A DNA stretch of 64,000 nucleotides from Agapetus fuscipes (Eukaryota > Arthropoda > Insecta > Trichoptera > Glossosomatidae), in NCBI GenBank assembly GCA_951799405.1, contig OX637362.1:12448493-12512492 (forward strand), given 5' to 3'. The notes beneath the pieces are model-generated. The model was not told the DNA's origin and ran no database searches. It worked only from the letters and a program-made list of their open reading frames with translations. Shown piece by piece: positions 50,560-60,605 of the stretch. The position numbers and the translations under genes are program-made. Numbering within the stretch: position 1 is the stretch's first letter; each line of letters starts with the position of its first letter.

Positions 50560-51714
50560 CACTAAAGATATTGGTTGCCGGTGGAGATTAATAGCCCTTG
50601 CGAAAGAGTTCCTTTGCCGTTTTGCGATTCTCGTTCCTACCGACCTTCCGACTATCCTTACAAGGGACAGCAATGGGTTTTGTATGTTTTTTCTCGATTG
50701 GCCAGACTGACGGATGATCGATGTGATAATCGTCCGACAGGTGCCAGCCCACAGGGTAAATTTCCCCATATATTTAAAAAAAAATACTAAAACTTCATCA
50801 AAAAGTAGTAAAACAATAATAAGTGCAAATAAGTACGAAACAACGGAATGAAAATACATAAAACTACATTACAATGTAATAAAAAACTCAGTTCTCAACA
50901 ATACAATGTTTGGTGAAAACTATTGTTTATATTGTACTTTTACTCCTTCAACTTGTTAAAACTAGCCCAATTTATTTTAATTAAAAAATTTAAGGTGATT
51001 TGTTTATTTCAAATATGTTAAAATTAGGAAATGATTATAAATAAGATTTTATGTGAAATTATTTTTCCTTGGACTTTGGGGGCAATTCTCATAGTTCACA
51101 GCTCTCGCATAGCAGGCTGGCAAATCAGGCTAACTTCACGTCTGCTGTCAACTGACATTTGACAATTAAATCTATGCTTAAATCTTTGTAAATTGAGCGT
51201 TATAATGATTAAAAATCACTTGTAAATAATTATGTGTACAATTTATCACAAATGAAGATGAAACTGTGAAAAAATAACGCAATTTCTTTGTGCAAATTTA
51301 TTGTTGTCAAAAGCATAATAATTATCTGCATGACGTACTTAGCGACGCGCATATTATGCCGTTCAGAATGCCAATTTTCGTAAGATCGTAATTCCTATTC
51401 TACGTCATAATTTCCTTTAATAATGTCACGTGGGTCACAAATAAACATAAGGAATGAGTTTGCGAATATATTTATTTAGGTCATTAAAGAAAATAAGTCA
51501 TATATTTGTAATAATCTACTGACAATTTCTGTCCTTCGCTGTACGGCGGGGTAAATCGGCCGCGCTATATTTTGACAGTTCCGGGAGATTCCTCACCTTT
51601 ATAAGAAATAGCCTTCAGCCAAATTTTCAAACGAGAATCACAATTCACCTTTCATTCGGCAACGAATCGGTATCAGTCGCCTTCGGCCTCGCCTTTGAGA
51701 TCCCGAATAGCCCT
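50560..51714. other. No gene assigned
   Basis: 50560-50760 is of balanced composition with an open minus-strand frame of 110 codons (50527-50859), no recognised domain. The rest is AT-rich, with a balanced patch at 51530-51700. Confidence 0.35.
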
Positions 51715-51900
51715 TCAGAACCCATTCGTTTCTCACTCTATCTCTCAGTGTTTTTTCCTGTCATACTTCTCAAATGAGCCATTTCTACGGTGCGTACCTT
51801 ATAAACTTTTCTTTCATTCACCGTCCATGACTCACTTCCATACATCAGGGTCGACAACAATATACAATTATGTACCGCCATTTTCATTTTCATGTGTGGA
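51715..51900 (-). pseudogene. LINE-P ORF2 segment upstream of the C-terminus
   Basis: The minus-strand sequence aligns with 14035-14200: codons for NCILLSTLMYGSESWTVNE, MAHLRSMTGKNTER and RVRNEW. It joins TTCAGAACCCATTCG, the start of the neighbouring block at 39830. Confidence 0.75.
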
Positions 51901-51974
51901 ACTAAAAAAATTGAAACCCTTAAATTTCATTCACTGCATTCAATTATATCACGCAGGTATATTGAATATAGCCT

Positions 51975-52110
51975 AATGCAATGTTTGTATGTGTACTGGA
52001 TCAACGTGCTGTATGAAAACTGGAAATTGAGTTAAACAGATTGTAAAACAAATTTCCCACTATCGTGTTTTACGTGTTTTTCTTTACCAAAATTGTTCAG
52101 AATTTGATTC
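51975..52110. mobile_element. MITE-1, internal part
   Basis: GCAATGTTTGTATGTGTACTGG, GCTGTATGAAAACTGGAAATTG and TATCGTGTTTTACG. Both termini are degraded. Confidence 0.55.
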
Positions 52111-52425
52111 TTAAGGGCGGGTCTGTTGCAAAAAACCTCCAATCAATATTCGATTGACACATCAAATATGATTGCTTAATTCTGCTAAGGACCTCGGCTA
52201 AATATTTCTTGGAAGTGGGTAATAATATGATGCAATTAATAAGGAAAGATGATGTACATCAGCTGGTTTATGTATATGCAACCAAAGACATGCAACCTTA
52301 GACAATTTAATTATAGGCCATATTTGAAGCCAGAGTACTTGTAGGAGTTGATAATACCGAGGAGTATGAGTGAGAGGGGGCTCACTCGGCGATCTGCCGA
52401 CAGTGCTCTTACCTCTGTCAGTACA
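52111..52425. other. No gene seen
   Basis: No repeat landmarks until the LINE-C remnant begins. Confidence 0.3.
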
Positions 52426-52625
52426 CAATGCAGGAAAAGAAGCACAGTATTCGGAGATCGTCCAATTGGAATCAGCTGCCCCCAGAAGTGCGCGCCAAGG
52501 AAGGGATCGAGAACTTTAAGAAGGAAATGAAGACCCATTTCTTTACCGCCGCGTCAAGCCTGAAAGCGCCCTTGCAGTGACAGTAGTCACGAAACGGCGC
52601 TATAAAAATCATCATCATTATCAAA
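52426..52625 (+). pseudogene. LINE-C ORF2 end and 3' UTR
   Basis: Coding text around 52450-52550 gives VFGDRPIGISCPQK, then WNQLPPEVRAKEGIENFKKEMKTHFF. These are the closing FGDR...WN-LP-EVR...F--F--K-KTHFF residues of CR1/L2-type ORF2. A frameshift lies near 52470. The 3' UTR has AAAGCGCCCTTGCAGTGAC, ACGAAACGGCGCTATAAA and an ATC tail. Confidence 0.85.
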
Positions 52626-53070
52626 GGCACTGGGGGACATTGTGTTATTGGCACGACGGAGACGCGCAAAAATGTTGAATGCCAAACAATCATGTGGAGA
52701 CGGCGTGGCACACATGACGTGGGTAGCGGCAACGCTAAAAAGCGAGTAAATACAAAGCGCGTAATTTTAAATTATGTAAGAGTTACTCTATCTCGAGGCT
52801 TAATCAAGATTTCGTTGGGAGGCCCGCCACAATATGGAGTATGGAATAATTTATGGCCTCCATATATCTCCATAGAGGAGAGAAAGAGGGGAACGCACTG
52901 CTCCTCCTGTCTTGCGCTCTGTCTTTCTTTCTCATTCTGTTTGTCGTCGTGAAGCTTTTTTTTCAGGATTAAAATGCTGCGTAAAGACAATGTTGTGTGT
53001 GTAGTAAAGTGACCAGATTTTTTTCTAAAAAAACGTTTTTTTGGGTTTTTATAAGACATAAAACGATTGA
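52626..53070. other. No gene; balanced-composition block
   Basis: 52640-52960 is GC-richer and unmatched elsewhere in the window (CGAGGCTTAATCAAGATTTCG). No coding domain recognised. Confidence 0.35.
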
Positions 53071-53074
53071 CGGG

Positions 53075-53275
53075 GAGGAGGAAGCTGTTCTCGACTTTTG
53101 ACTTAGTAGACAGAGGTATGTTGTGGGATGTTTTGAAAGCATATAGAGTGAATGGGGCTTTCCTAAATGCAGTGCATGCAAACTATGAGGATAGTGTGGC
53201 ATGCGTTCGTTTTGATGGTGAGAATGGTGAATAGTTTGAAGTTTTTGATAGGAGAGAGTAAAGTGAGTGTAGATT
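53075..53275 (+). pseudogene. LINE-P reverse transcriptase fragment with internal deletion
   Basis: FDLVDRGMLWDVLKAYRVNG is the FD-K-FD---W--L---G motif that precedes the active site. The part encoding GVRQGC...FN is lost, and the frame jumps to GATAGGAGAGAGTAAAGTGAG, which lies just before YADD in 7524-7781. Confidence 0.75.
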
Positions 53276-53285
53276 GAGTCAAAAC

Positions 53286-53796
53286 AACACTCTTTAAACG
53301 AAATGTCCTTAATAATATCGTTCACATAATATTAAAATCTTTTAAGGCTTAAAACAGACCAACCTCTTCAGCCGCCGGTGCCGTCGAGATATGCGTTAAC
53401 TAAAAAACGTAATTATTTTATTTATTTAATAGATTTAGAACAAATGCCTTATATTTTATTTGTTTTATTTTTATCTCCCTAGAGGCCGTCCATAAATTAC
53501 GTCATCGATTTTGGCCGATTTTCGACCCCCCCCCCCTACAATCATCCTATAGTCATTATCTAATGACCCCTCCTTTCCCTCTTGCTGTTATAATGGATGA
53601 GCTTAATAATTAATAATGTTATATTACTTACATAATATTTTGTAGAAATTGGTATTTACAAGAATGACGTCACTTTTGGTACTCGTACATCATTTGCCAT
53701 CATCCGCAGACCAGACTCTCCTCCCCCTTAATGCGAATTACGTAATATATGGACAGCCCCATACCATAATTTTTTTTTTTTTTTAAACCTTCATTG
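53286..53796. other. No gene seen
   Basis: A C9-type run (53527-53535) and GTCATTATCTAATGACCCC occur here. TCCATAAATTACGTCATCG and its inverse-like ATTACGTAATATATGGACAGCC bracket 53489-53757, suggesting an old inverted-repeat element of about 270 bp. Confidence 0.4.
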
Positions 53797-54058
53797 TCCT
53801 CGCCGAGAGCTCGGACTTGAATTCCACGGAAGATGTCACAAATGATTTCTCATTACGGTGTTTATTTAAAATTTAAAATAAAATACCAGCAAGGCTTGCT
53901 CAACCTTCATGATAATAAGAATAAGCACTCACACGAGCAAACTGAAGTGGTTGACATAAGGTCGGCCCCCTGACCTTCAAAAAAAATAAGTTCCACTCGC
54001 CACGAGATATTTTCTGGAAACCGTTATAAAAGTTATACTTTACATATGTGTAGCTTGG
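53797..54058 (+). mobile_element. SINE-A, old copy
   Basis: CGAGAGCTCGGACTTGAATTCC (decayed B box) through TGGTTGACATAAGGTCGGCC to ATGTGTAGCTTGG. Confidence 0.7.
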
Positions 54059-54489
54059 TAGATCCTTAGTCGATTTAAAAAAAAAAAAGTGCTACCATTT
54101 GCACTAGCCACATTTTTGCAAAGCTTATTTTTCATACCGAGACGGAATCCTGTTCGACACGCGTTTCCATCGAAATGAAAATTCCTCCTGCCTTTTCCTT
54201 CAGTAGTAGCATTCTGCGAACCTCTCCAGCTGTTGGCTGTGATATTGTCGTCTCTGAGTTCCCTACTCTTCACATATCTGACATACTCGTGAATCTCTAA
54301 TAGGTCCTTTTTGCGAGATGCATATTGCCGGCAAGTAAAAATACGAAACATTTATGATAAAAATAATGTTACGAATGTGTAATTGTGTGTAATCATACTT
54401 GTATTTGTTAAGGTTTAGTGGTTCACGCAGTCCATTGTTTTTATTATGAGGGTAAGCTTTACGTCGACTAATTTCTTCCTAGTTCTTTG
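54059..54489. other. No gene seen
   Basis: The minus-strand frame at 54040-54351 (103 codons) begins inside SINE-A and has no recognised domain. ATGTTACGAATGTGTAATTG at 54367 has the look of an LTR start, but no matching end was found. Confidence 0.3.
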
Positions 54490-54600
54490 ATTGATAGGTT
54501 GTTATGATGGTTGGTGCACATATGTTCATGTGAGTTTTTTTTATAAACGCACATTCAGCACGTGTATGTGCGAACTTATATGTGTACGCCTAAGGCTAAG
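54490..54600 (+). mobile_element. LINE-A 3' UTR with internal deletion
   Basis: GATTGATAGGTTGTTATGATGG jumps to ATATGTTCATGTGAG; CACATTCAGCACGTGTATGTG follows. Confidence 0.6.
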
Positions 54601-54772
54601 TCAACCTTCAAGGTAGGATTGATACCGAACAAGAAATCATATTGTTGACAAAAAGTAAAAAAAACATCCTCGTTTTTAAAGTTATCTAACTTATCCTCTA
54701 AACACTGACTGAACGTCGCCGTTTATAAGATTTCGATTGATTTTGTATTTTGTATCTGATTGCACTGATTTG

Positions 54773-55003
54773 GACCGGTGCGTAGTCCAGTAGTAACAAT
54801 TCAGACTCGTAAATGGAGGCTGGAAGGCTATGATCTGGGCTCGAATCTTTGAAAAAATCATAAACTTTTACCGACCAGCCTTACAGCAACTGGGTCTTGC
54901 TTGAGGATAGGCGCAAAAATAAATAGGTCCCGAATCGCCACATGTGACCCTTTCGTGTATAACGTAGGTAAGAAGTAATACTATATGTGTAGCTTAGTTG
55001 CGT
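54773..55003 (+). mobile_element. Composite SINE-B/SINE-A, deleted third copy
   Basis: SINE-B head GACCGGTGCGTAGTCCAG and body to CTTGAGGATAGGCGC. It then runs directly into the SINE-A 3' half (AAAAATAAATAGGTCCCGAATCG) and its tail. The order B then A is the same as in the dimers, but the middle is missing. Confidence 0.75.
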
Positions 55004-55455
55004 CTGCTTAGTTGCTTGCTTCTTTTTTCTGCGCATAAGGCGCCGGTTCTCGAATTCGTGTTATTTAAACAACAGCAAGTTCAAACCAACCGTGTTCTAA
55101 TCTACGCACTTTGATGTTTGAGTTCCCAACCATCAAATAGGAAAGCTCACGTTTATTCTGAGAGTACAGCATCGGTTACAGTTCAGTGTATGTATGTATC
55201 GGTCAGGTTAGGCTACATACCCAGAGCCGGGGTGTGCTGCTGTGGGGGAGGTAGACGTCGCTTCTTCAAGCTCTGGATGGCGGTAATGAAGCAAGTTTGC
55301 GGCGAGATCTGAGCCTTCTTCGAAACGGCAAATATGACTTTACTTTCGGATCGTTCAATCAGAAACAATTTCGTCTCTTACAGGGTTGTTTATCCATAGC
55401 AAATCCCATATATCGTAAATTAAGCTAACATGGGTTCCTCAGATAGTAATTAAAA
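55004..55455. other. No gene seen; balanced block
   Basis: 55180-55330 is GC-richer and unique here, with a 64-codon frame and no domain. Confidence 0.3.
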
Positions 55456-55459
55456 ATAA

Positions 55460-55880
55460 TGTTGCGAACAATGGATTCGTAGTGCGTGCGCCTAAGCGTG
55501 CTGGTGCGTACGAAGAATCTGGAATTGTTTCGAAAAATCTATTGTAGAAGTATGTGGAATAATCTCGAACACACAAGGATCGTCTCTTTCGTACTTATAT
55601 ATGAGCAAAGATTCTACAGAGAGCAAGAGTCGCTGTAAACATTATACTTACTTTACTTTGCGTATGGCCGGCAAGCACAGCAAATCACTTGGCCGTTGGG
55701 CCGCGTCAGAGGCGAAGATCCAAGCCCCTCATCCACTTCACAGTTAACATTATGACGCGAAGACAAAAGCTAGAACTAGAAAAGTAGACCGTACTGTGTA
55801 ACCAATATTTTGCAATACAAATCTTGTTAAATAAATAAATCGCAGTTGAATTAAAAGATCTCCAAGTACCTAAAATCATT
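55460..55880 (+). mobile_element. LTR remnant containing a LINE-Z end
   Basis: TGTTGCGAACAATGG start, CTTATATATGAGC promoter-like box near 55595, and TTGTTAAATAAATAAATCGC near the end. It is related to the minus-strand fragment at 13090-13400. It is interrupted at 55646-55745. Confidence 0.7.
55646..55745 (-). mobile_element. LINE-Z 3' end with 8-bp target duplication
   Basis: Minus strand TGAAGTGGATGAGGGGCTTGG to GGCCATACGCAAAGTAAAG, matching 2560-2660. It is flanked by AACATTAT at 55638-55645 and 55746-55753, a perfect target duplication inside the LTR. Confidence 0.9.
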
Positions 55881-56582
55881 TTATTTGGTGAGCGCTATTC
55901 TATGGGGCACATTTGAAAAATAAAATCTTTTTATACCTTCCAATCGTGTGTCCAAAGTATAAACCACTAGACTGCATACCGGTGTGAAAAGTCGGCAAGT
56001 AGGTAATGTATATATCTCAAAACTTCACAGATAGATTCATGAGCAAAACCCAAAAAGATCAAACATTAAAACTGATTAACTGTACGTCTTACTTCCTCTT
56101 ATTTCAAAACACAACGCTTGATGAATTATTTTCCGTTGAACAAAGCGTCGAACAGAGAAGAGAGCGAGCCACCCAGCTGCCCGTTGATGGATGTAAGAGT
56201 TGCTTTGTGCTTGTCTGGCGGTACACGTTAAGGTAGAAGAGAGCTGCACCACCCTACTGCAATAATTCAGGCTCAACCTCTTGCTGCAGCCTAGTACAAA
56301 ACATCACGTCTTACCAAAAAGTAATCGTAACTAAAACGGTGCTTATTACGTTTTCATACATTTTTGGTCTAACGTCATACGTGAGGCTTAAAGTTTCGGT
56401 TCAGGTCTCTCTTCTTACATAGGTACATGCTTCATATATTATAATGTGCAATAGCAAGACTGGAAGAGCGGTTTTGTTACGCGGTATGTATGCTTTGTTA
56501 TATGTTGTGATAATTAAAAAATGTCTATTTAAAGATAGAAATATGTATGTAAATATAATTATAAAAAATTAATAAGTAAAAT
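55881..56582. other. No gene assigned
   Basis: 56150-56290 has balanced composition and overlapping 66- and 76-codon frames on the two strands with no known motif. Confidence 0.3.
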
Positions 56583-56735
56583 ATTGACCGGTCTGTAGTC
56601 TAGTGGTTAGTGCTTCATACTATTTTATTTTAGGTTTGGAAATAAACACCGAAACGGAAATTTATTTTTAAATCCCTCACTTAGATTCGAGCCCAAGCTC
56701 TCGGTATGGAATGCAAGCACTTTACCTTCTAAGTC
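56583..56735. mobile_element. SINE-B head joined head-to-head with SINE-A
   Basis: 56585-56622 is a plus-strand SINE-B A-box region (GACCGGTCTGTAGTCTAGTGG). 56623-56735 is a minus-strand SINE-A piece (AAATAAACACCGAAACGG, TTCGAGCCCAAGCTCTCGG). This is a separate junction type from the head-to-tail dimers. Confidence 0.75.
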
Positions 56736-57205
56736 ACTCTTATATTAACTTCCTAGTATTTCAACTCACTCGTATTCTCACTCACTCTTCTATTTCATAA
56801 CTCCCTCGTATCCTAATTCACTCGTATCTTAACTTACTCTTATCCTAACTCACTTGTATCCTAACTCACTCTCATCCCAATTCCTTCGTATCCTCATTCA
56901 CTCGTATTCTAACTCACTCGTAGCCTAGCTCACTTGTATCCCAACTCACTCGTATCCTAACTCACTCGTATCCCAGCTCACTTGTATCCTCACTCACTCT
57001 TATCCTAGCTCACTCGTATCCTCACGCACTCTTATCTTAGCTCACTCGTATCTTAGCTCACTTGTATCCTAACTCACTCGTATCCTAGATCACTCGCAGC
57101 TTAGCTCACTCGTATCCTAACTCACTCTTATACTAACTCACTCTTATCCTAACTCACTCGTATCCTAACTCACTGATATCCTAACTCACTCGTATCTTAA
57201 TGATA
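56736..57205 (+). repeat. 16-bp minisatellite, about 29 units
   Basis: Consensus CTCACTCGTATCCTAA with variants (CTCTTATCCTAA, CTTGTATCCTAA). It follows directly on a SINE-A head and spans about 470 bp. Unit length stays nearly constant. Confidence 0.95.
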
Positions 57206-57530
57206 CCTGTATGTACAAGCATAATATTATTACGATGGTCTTGAGAATTTCTCTTGAGACTCGAGAAAGTGTATATGCAACCTTGCACCTTAAATACACA
57301 CCTTTTGATGTAAGAAGTGTTGCAAGATATGGCTTCTTGGTGGCTTTAAATATTTATCAGAAATTTATGGATATGCTTATCCAATACCAAAACTATAGGA
57401 TATCCGAAATGAAAAAAACTATGACCGAAACCGAAATAAATGTTTCGAGTATTATCGAAAAAAACAGTCGAAATAACAGCATTCTGTAATCAAAGTTGCA
57501 AATATATATAGGATTGACCAATCATCGATG
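57206..57530. other. No gene assigned; 92-codon frame
   Basis: The frame at 57211-57489 encodes a mixed-composition peptide (RISLETRESVYATLHLKY...). I do not recognise it and it may be chance or a relic of a transposon protein. Confidence 0.3.
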
Positions 57531-57535
57531 TTATG

Positions 57536-57650
57536 TTTATATCAGTCGAGTGGTAATACTTCAGACTTGTAAATGAAGGGGCGTGGGTTCGAATCTCGGC
57601 GGAGCACAAAAAAATATTCTATTTATATTTTCAAGTATGCTGTCGCTGTA
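57536..57650 (+). mobile_element. SINE-B, 5' part
   Basis: CAGTCGAGTGGTAATACTTC and B box GTGGGTTCGAATCTCGGC, body to TTTCAAGTATGCTGTCGC. Confidence 0.8.
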
Positions 57651-57659
57651 AGTATGCTG

Positions 57660-57793
57660 TACCAGTCCGAGAAATGCCTACAACACGCGATGTACCTGAG
57701 AGGTCACCCATCCAGGTAGCATCCGCGCCCAATGTTGCTTAACTTCGGTGATCTGATGAGAACCGGTGCTTTCAACATAGTGTCGTCGTTAAC
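57660..57793 (-). mobile_element. 5S rRNA-derived head with the start of SINE-B
   Basis: Minus strand GTTAACGACGACACTATG, GATCACCGAAGTTAAGCAAC, ACCTGGATGGGTGACCTC, GTGTTGTAGGC cover a full 5S-like 119 nt. The next bases CTCGGACTGGT correspond to the linker and first bases of SINE-B, so this is a truncated 5S/SINE-B composite and not a 5S gene. Confidence 0.8.
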
Positions 57794-58089
57794 AAACTGG
57801 GTCTACTAATCTAGTGCTTGTCTGTACATCCCCGTACTTCCCCCTGTAAATCTCCTTCACAGCCTGCGCCCCTCCAGCTCCTCCCGCACACAATCTCAGC
57901 TCTATGGAATTCCAGGACTTGGCGATTGAGCTGAAACTTTGGAATTATGACGTACATGGTGCAATGCCCGCGCCATTTTGGTGAGACGGCTGCATACTGA
58001 GAGAGCGGGGCTTTGAGAAATTACACAAATTACTTGCGTGAATCAACAACAATGCGAGGAAAAAATTTACGCATACAACGTATTAAAAA
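57794..58089. other. No gene; balanced block
   Basis: 57890-58010 is GC-richer and unmatched here (GGCGATTGAGCTGAAAC, CGCGCCATTTTGGTGAG). Confidence 0.3.
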
Positions 58090-58167
58090 ATTCAGCTTAG
58101 CTACACATATAGTGTAACTTCTTGCCTGCGTTATCTCCGAAGGGGTCGCATGTGGCGATTCGGGATC
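58090..58167 (-). mobile_element. SINE-A tail fragment
   Basis: CAGCTTAGCTACACATATAG to GTGGCGATTCGGGA. It faces the dimer that follows and could form a hairpin with its tail at 58600-58676. Confidence 0.8.
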
Positions 58168-58186
58168 TAATCTCATCTAATCTTTT

Positions 58187-58688
58187 GACCGGTCCGTAGC
58201 TCAGTGGTAGCACTGCGGACTCTGAATGGAAAGGCTGTGTGTTTGAATCCCGGCGGAGCACAAAAAATATACCATTTATATTTTCAAATTTGCTCTTCGC
58301 TGGGTTGAAAAATTCATAAAACCTTTGCCAATGACCGACCATCAAAGGCCCATCCAGCCTTGCAGCAACTGGGTCTTGCTTGAGAATGACGCGCTTTGTA
58401 GCGACGACGACCAAGCTCGTAAAAAGGTCGATAGCTCAATTGGTAGAATGCTTGCATTCCATGCCGAGAGCAAGGTTTCGATCTCAAGGTTTACTCAGCC
58501 TTCACAAGAAATGAGAACCAGCTCCCTGGGCAGCTGAGAAACCTCCACTTCAACTGAAAGTAGTTAATGTGAGGCCGGCCCCCTTACCCGTAAAATTAAA
58601 AAGGTCCCGAATCGCCACATGCGACCCCTTCGGGGATAACGCAGGCAAGAAGTTACACTATATGTGTAGCTTAGTTGCGTTGCGTTTA
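58187..58688 (+). mobile_element. Composite SINE-B/SINE-A, full dimer
   Basis: SINE-B 58187-58425 (GACCGGTCCGTAGCTCAGTGG, B box GTGTTTGAATCCCGGC, body to CCAAGCTCGTAAAAA). SINE-A starts at 58426 (GGTCGATAGCTCAATTGG). It lacks the same internal segment as the dimer at 17563 and has the full tail ...GTAGCTTAGTTGCGTTGCG. Two A boxes and two B boxes are present, the second B box weakened (GGTTTCGATCTC). Confidence 0.92.
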
Positions 58689-59084
58689 CGAATTACTTTC
58701 TAAATCATATTATCCATCGTTATATTATGGTTAACAAAGATTTAAACTCGTGTCGCACTTAACCGTCGGCCACCGCAATGTAACAAGTCATGATATATTA
58801 GAGCGTTTTGAGTCTAATAGGCGTAATCCTGTAAGGAGACTAAGCCGAGCTTAAGGATAAGTTTTTATTCCCCTTTGGGTGCGACTCAAAAGTTAAGGAA
58901 ATTTATTGACCACAGGGGCTCTCTAGGATAATGCTTTTAAGTCGAACTTTATCCTACAAATTTGTCTATTTTAATTGTAGCCCATGAACAAAGGAGTCTA
59001 CAGATATAAATATAGGTATGCTTGTCCATTTTTTCACATTACAAAAAAATTAAACATTGGGACGGTGAAGCATATTTCTTTTGG
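58689..59084. other. No gene seen
   Basis: A mildly GC-richer patch at 58800-58920; nothing recognised. Confidence 0.3.
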
Positions 59085-59275
59085 TAAGCGCTGTTTTTGT
59101 GTAAATCACATCTAAAGCGTCTGGATGACCTTTGATGACCAGTCTTTTGCAAAGACGTATAAATTTTTCAGCTCAACGAAGCGCATGCTCTGTTTTTTTA
59201 TGCTTGGTTGGGAATCCGCAACTTTTTCAATTAAGAGTTAGGAGCGTTAACTACTAGACTGCGGACCAGTCATCT
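59085..59275 (-). mobile_element. SINE-B with internal deletion
   Basis: Minus strand: head GACTGGTCCGCAGTCTAGTAG, decayed B box, then body shortened to GGTCATCAAAGGTCATCCAG, and the tail CACAAAAACAGCGCTTACC. The AACTGGGTCTTGC...GCTCGC portion is lost. Confidence 0.8.
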
Positions 59276-59337
59276 CTCTACTTATTTTTATTTGTATTAT
59301 ACGGTTATCAAATTTACTGGGTTCAATTTAAGCGCAA

Positions 59338-59533
59338 AAGCGCAACTAAGCTACACATATAGTGTAACTTCTTGCCTGCGTTATCCCCTAAGGGGTCGCA
59401 TGTGACGATTCGGGACCTATTTACTTTTACAGGTAAGGGGGCCGGCCTCACACGCCCGCGATCCGCGCCCAATGTTGCTTAACTTTAGTGATCTGATGAG
59501 AACCAGTGCTTTCAATATGGTATAGTCGTTGAC
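59338..59533 (-). mobile_element. 5S rRNA/SINE-A fusion
   Basis: Minus strand: 5S-like GTCAACGACTATACC to TTGGGCGCGGATCGC (59458-59533, the first two thirds of 5S). It then passes into SINE-A at GTGTGAGGCCGGCCCCCTTACC (59338-59456) and its regular tail. There is no SINE-B between them. It may be a genuine third module order or a deletion of a longer 5S-B-A element. Confidence 0.8.
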
Positions 59534-60065
59534 AAACGGACTGGCTCATTCCACAACTTTGCCAGAATACTATATTTAGAATATTCGAGCAAATACTCGC
59601 ACGACATACAACAAATACAAGTACAACATTAAGGTACCTAAAGTCTACAGACTTCACAGACTTTTTCACAGACACTAACACAGACAAGTAAAAACACACA
59701 AATACCCATTCGCAAGAATACAGTGTGTTAATTTCAAAATCGTCCATAAAATCATCCATAAAACCATGTACTATCTGTACAACAAACTGCATGAGCGCGT
59801 CGTTTATTTGCGTGCTAAGTGCATTTGAGTAATAACTGACGATCAATCTTGGGCGTGTAAAAGTGCAGTGATGGATGACCTGTCAAACGTGATCATTTGT
59901 GTTGCATTCCGGTATACGTACAGTCAGTCAGGGGCACAATTTTATTAGCACATCCAGCGGCAGAATTGAGATACATCACTCTTGTATGTGTGATTTCTAT
60001 AATGGACTTACATTTTATTGTTTTGATTTGTTGTTTATAATTTATGATTTGTTGCACTCTTAACA
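59534..60065. other. No gene assigned
   Basis: An open minus-strand frame of 132 codons (59448-59846) begins before the 5S-derived piece and ends within it. I see no domain. The remainder is AT-rich. Confidence 0.3.
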
Positions 60066-60358
60066 TTGATGTATGAAAGTGAAACATGGACTACGAATGA
60101 CAGCAACATGAGTCCGAATGTGCGGTGGAAATGAAACACTTAAGGAGCATGCCAGGAAAAACTCTTAGGAGATAAAGTTAAGAATGAATGGTTAAAAAGC
60201 AAATGCAAGTTGAAAGAGGATGGGAAAGTTAAGGTACAAAAAATGTGATCAGATGGTTTGGACATTTAGAAAGAATGGATGGTGAAAGACTTGCAAAGTG
60301 TATATACAACGGAAATGTGGAAGGGAAAAGAGGAAAGGGGAGACCGAGAAAAGTATAG
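60066..60358 (+). pseudogene. LINE-P ORF2 fragment
   Basis: Codons spread over frames give MYESETWT, then EMKHL-SMPGKTLR, VKNEW, IRWFGHLERMDGERLAKCIY and GKRGKGRPRKV. It is cut off at GAGAAAAGTATAGCTGGATC, before the normal C-terminus, where Penelope-like sequence begins. Confidence 0.8.
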
Positions 60359-60500
60359 CTGGATCTACTTTTTATGATTACTTTTATTTTATTGGATTGC
60401 TGTTTTATGTTTAGCCTTTATTATAAATTAAAATTTTATTTTTGTTAATTATTTAAAAATTTAAATGGATAAAAACAGAGTTTTAATTCACTTTTTTTTT

Positions 60501-60540
60501 GCTTAAATGTTTTCGCCCAATGAGGCATCTTCAGGAGAAG
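60501..60540 (-). ncRNA. Hammerhead-like motif, stem I lost
   Basis: Core CTGAAGA, T, GCCT-CATT-GGGC, GAA, AACATT, T. The sequence that should pair with TTCTC is AAGCA, so stem I cannot form. Confidence 0.45.
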
Positions 60541-60562
60541 AATAGCAGATAGAAAAAATAGA

Positions 60563-60588
60563 TAAATATATATATATATATATATTGT
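60563..60588. repeat. TA microsatellite
   Basis: About 12 TA units just beyond the hammerhead-like motif. Confidence 0.9.
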
Positions 60589-60605
60589 TCTTTGTTTAAT
60601 TTTTG

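Noticed and set aside
50527..50859. 110-codon minus-strand frame as a gene
   Set aside because: Its 3' part overlaps the edge of a LINE-P fragment, no domain is recognisable and the start lies in AT-rich filler.
56736..57205. CRISPR-like array
   Set aside because: The 16-bp units are contiguous without unique spacers, in a eukaryotic repeat setting; it is a minisatellite.
59448..59846. 132-codon minus-strand frame as a gene
   Set aside because: It runs into 5S-derived SINE sequence at its end and shows no family features.
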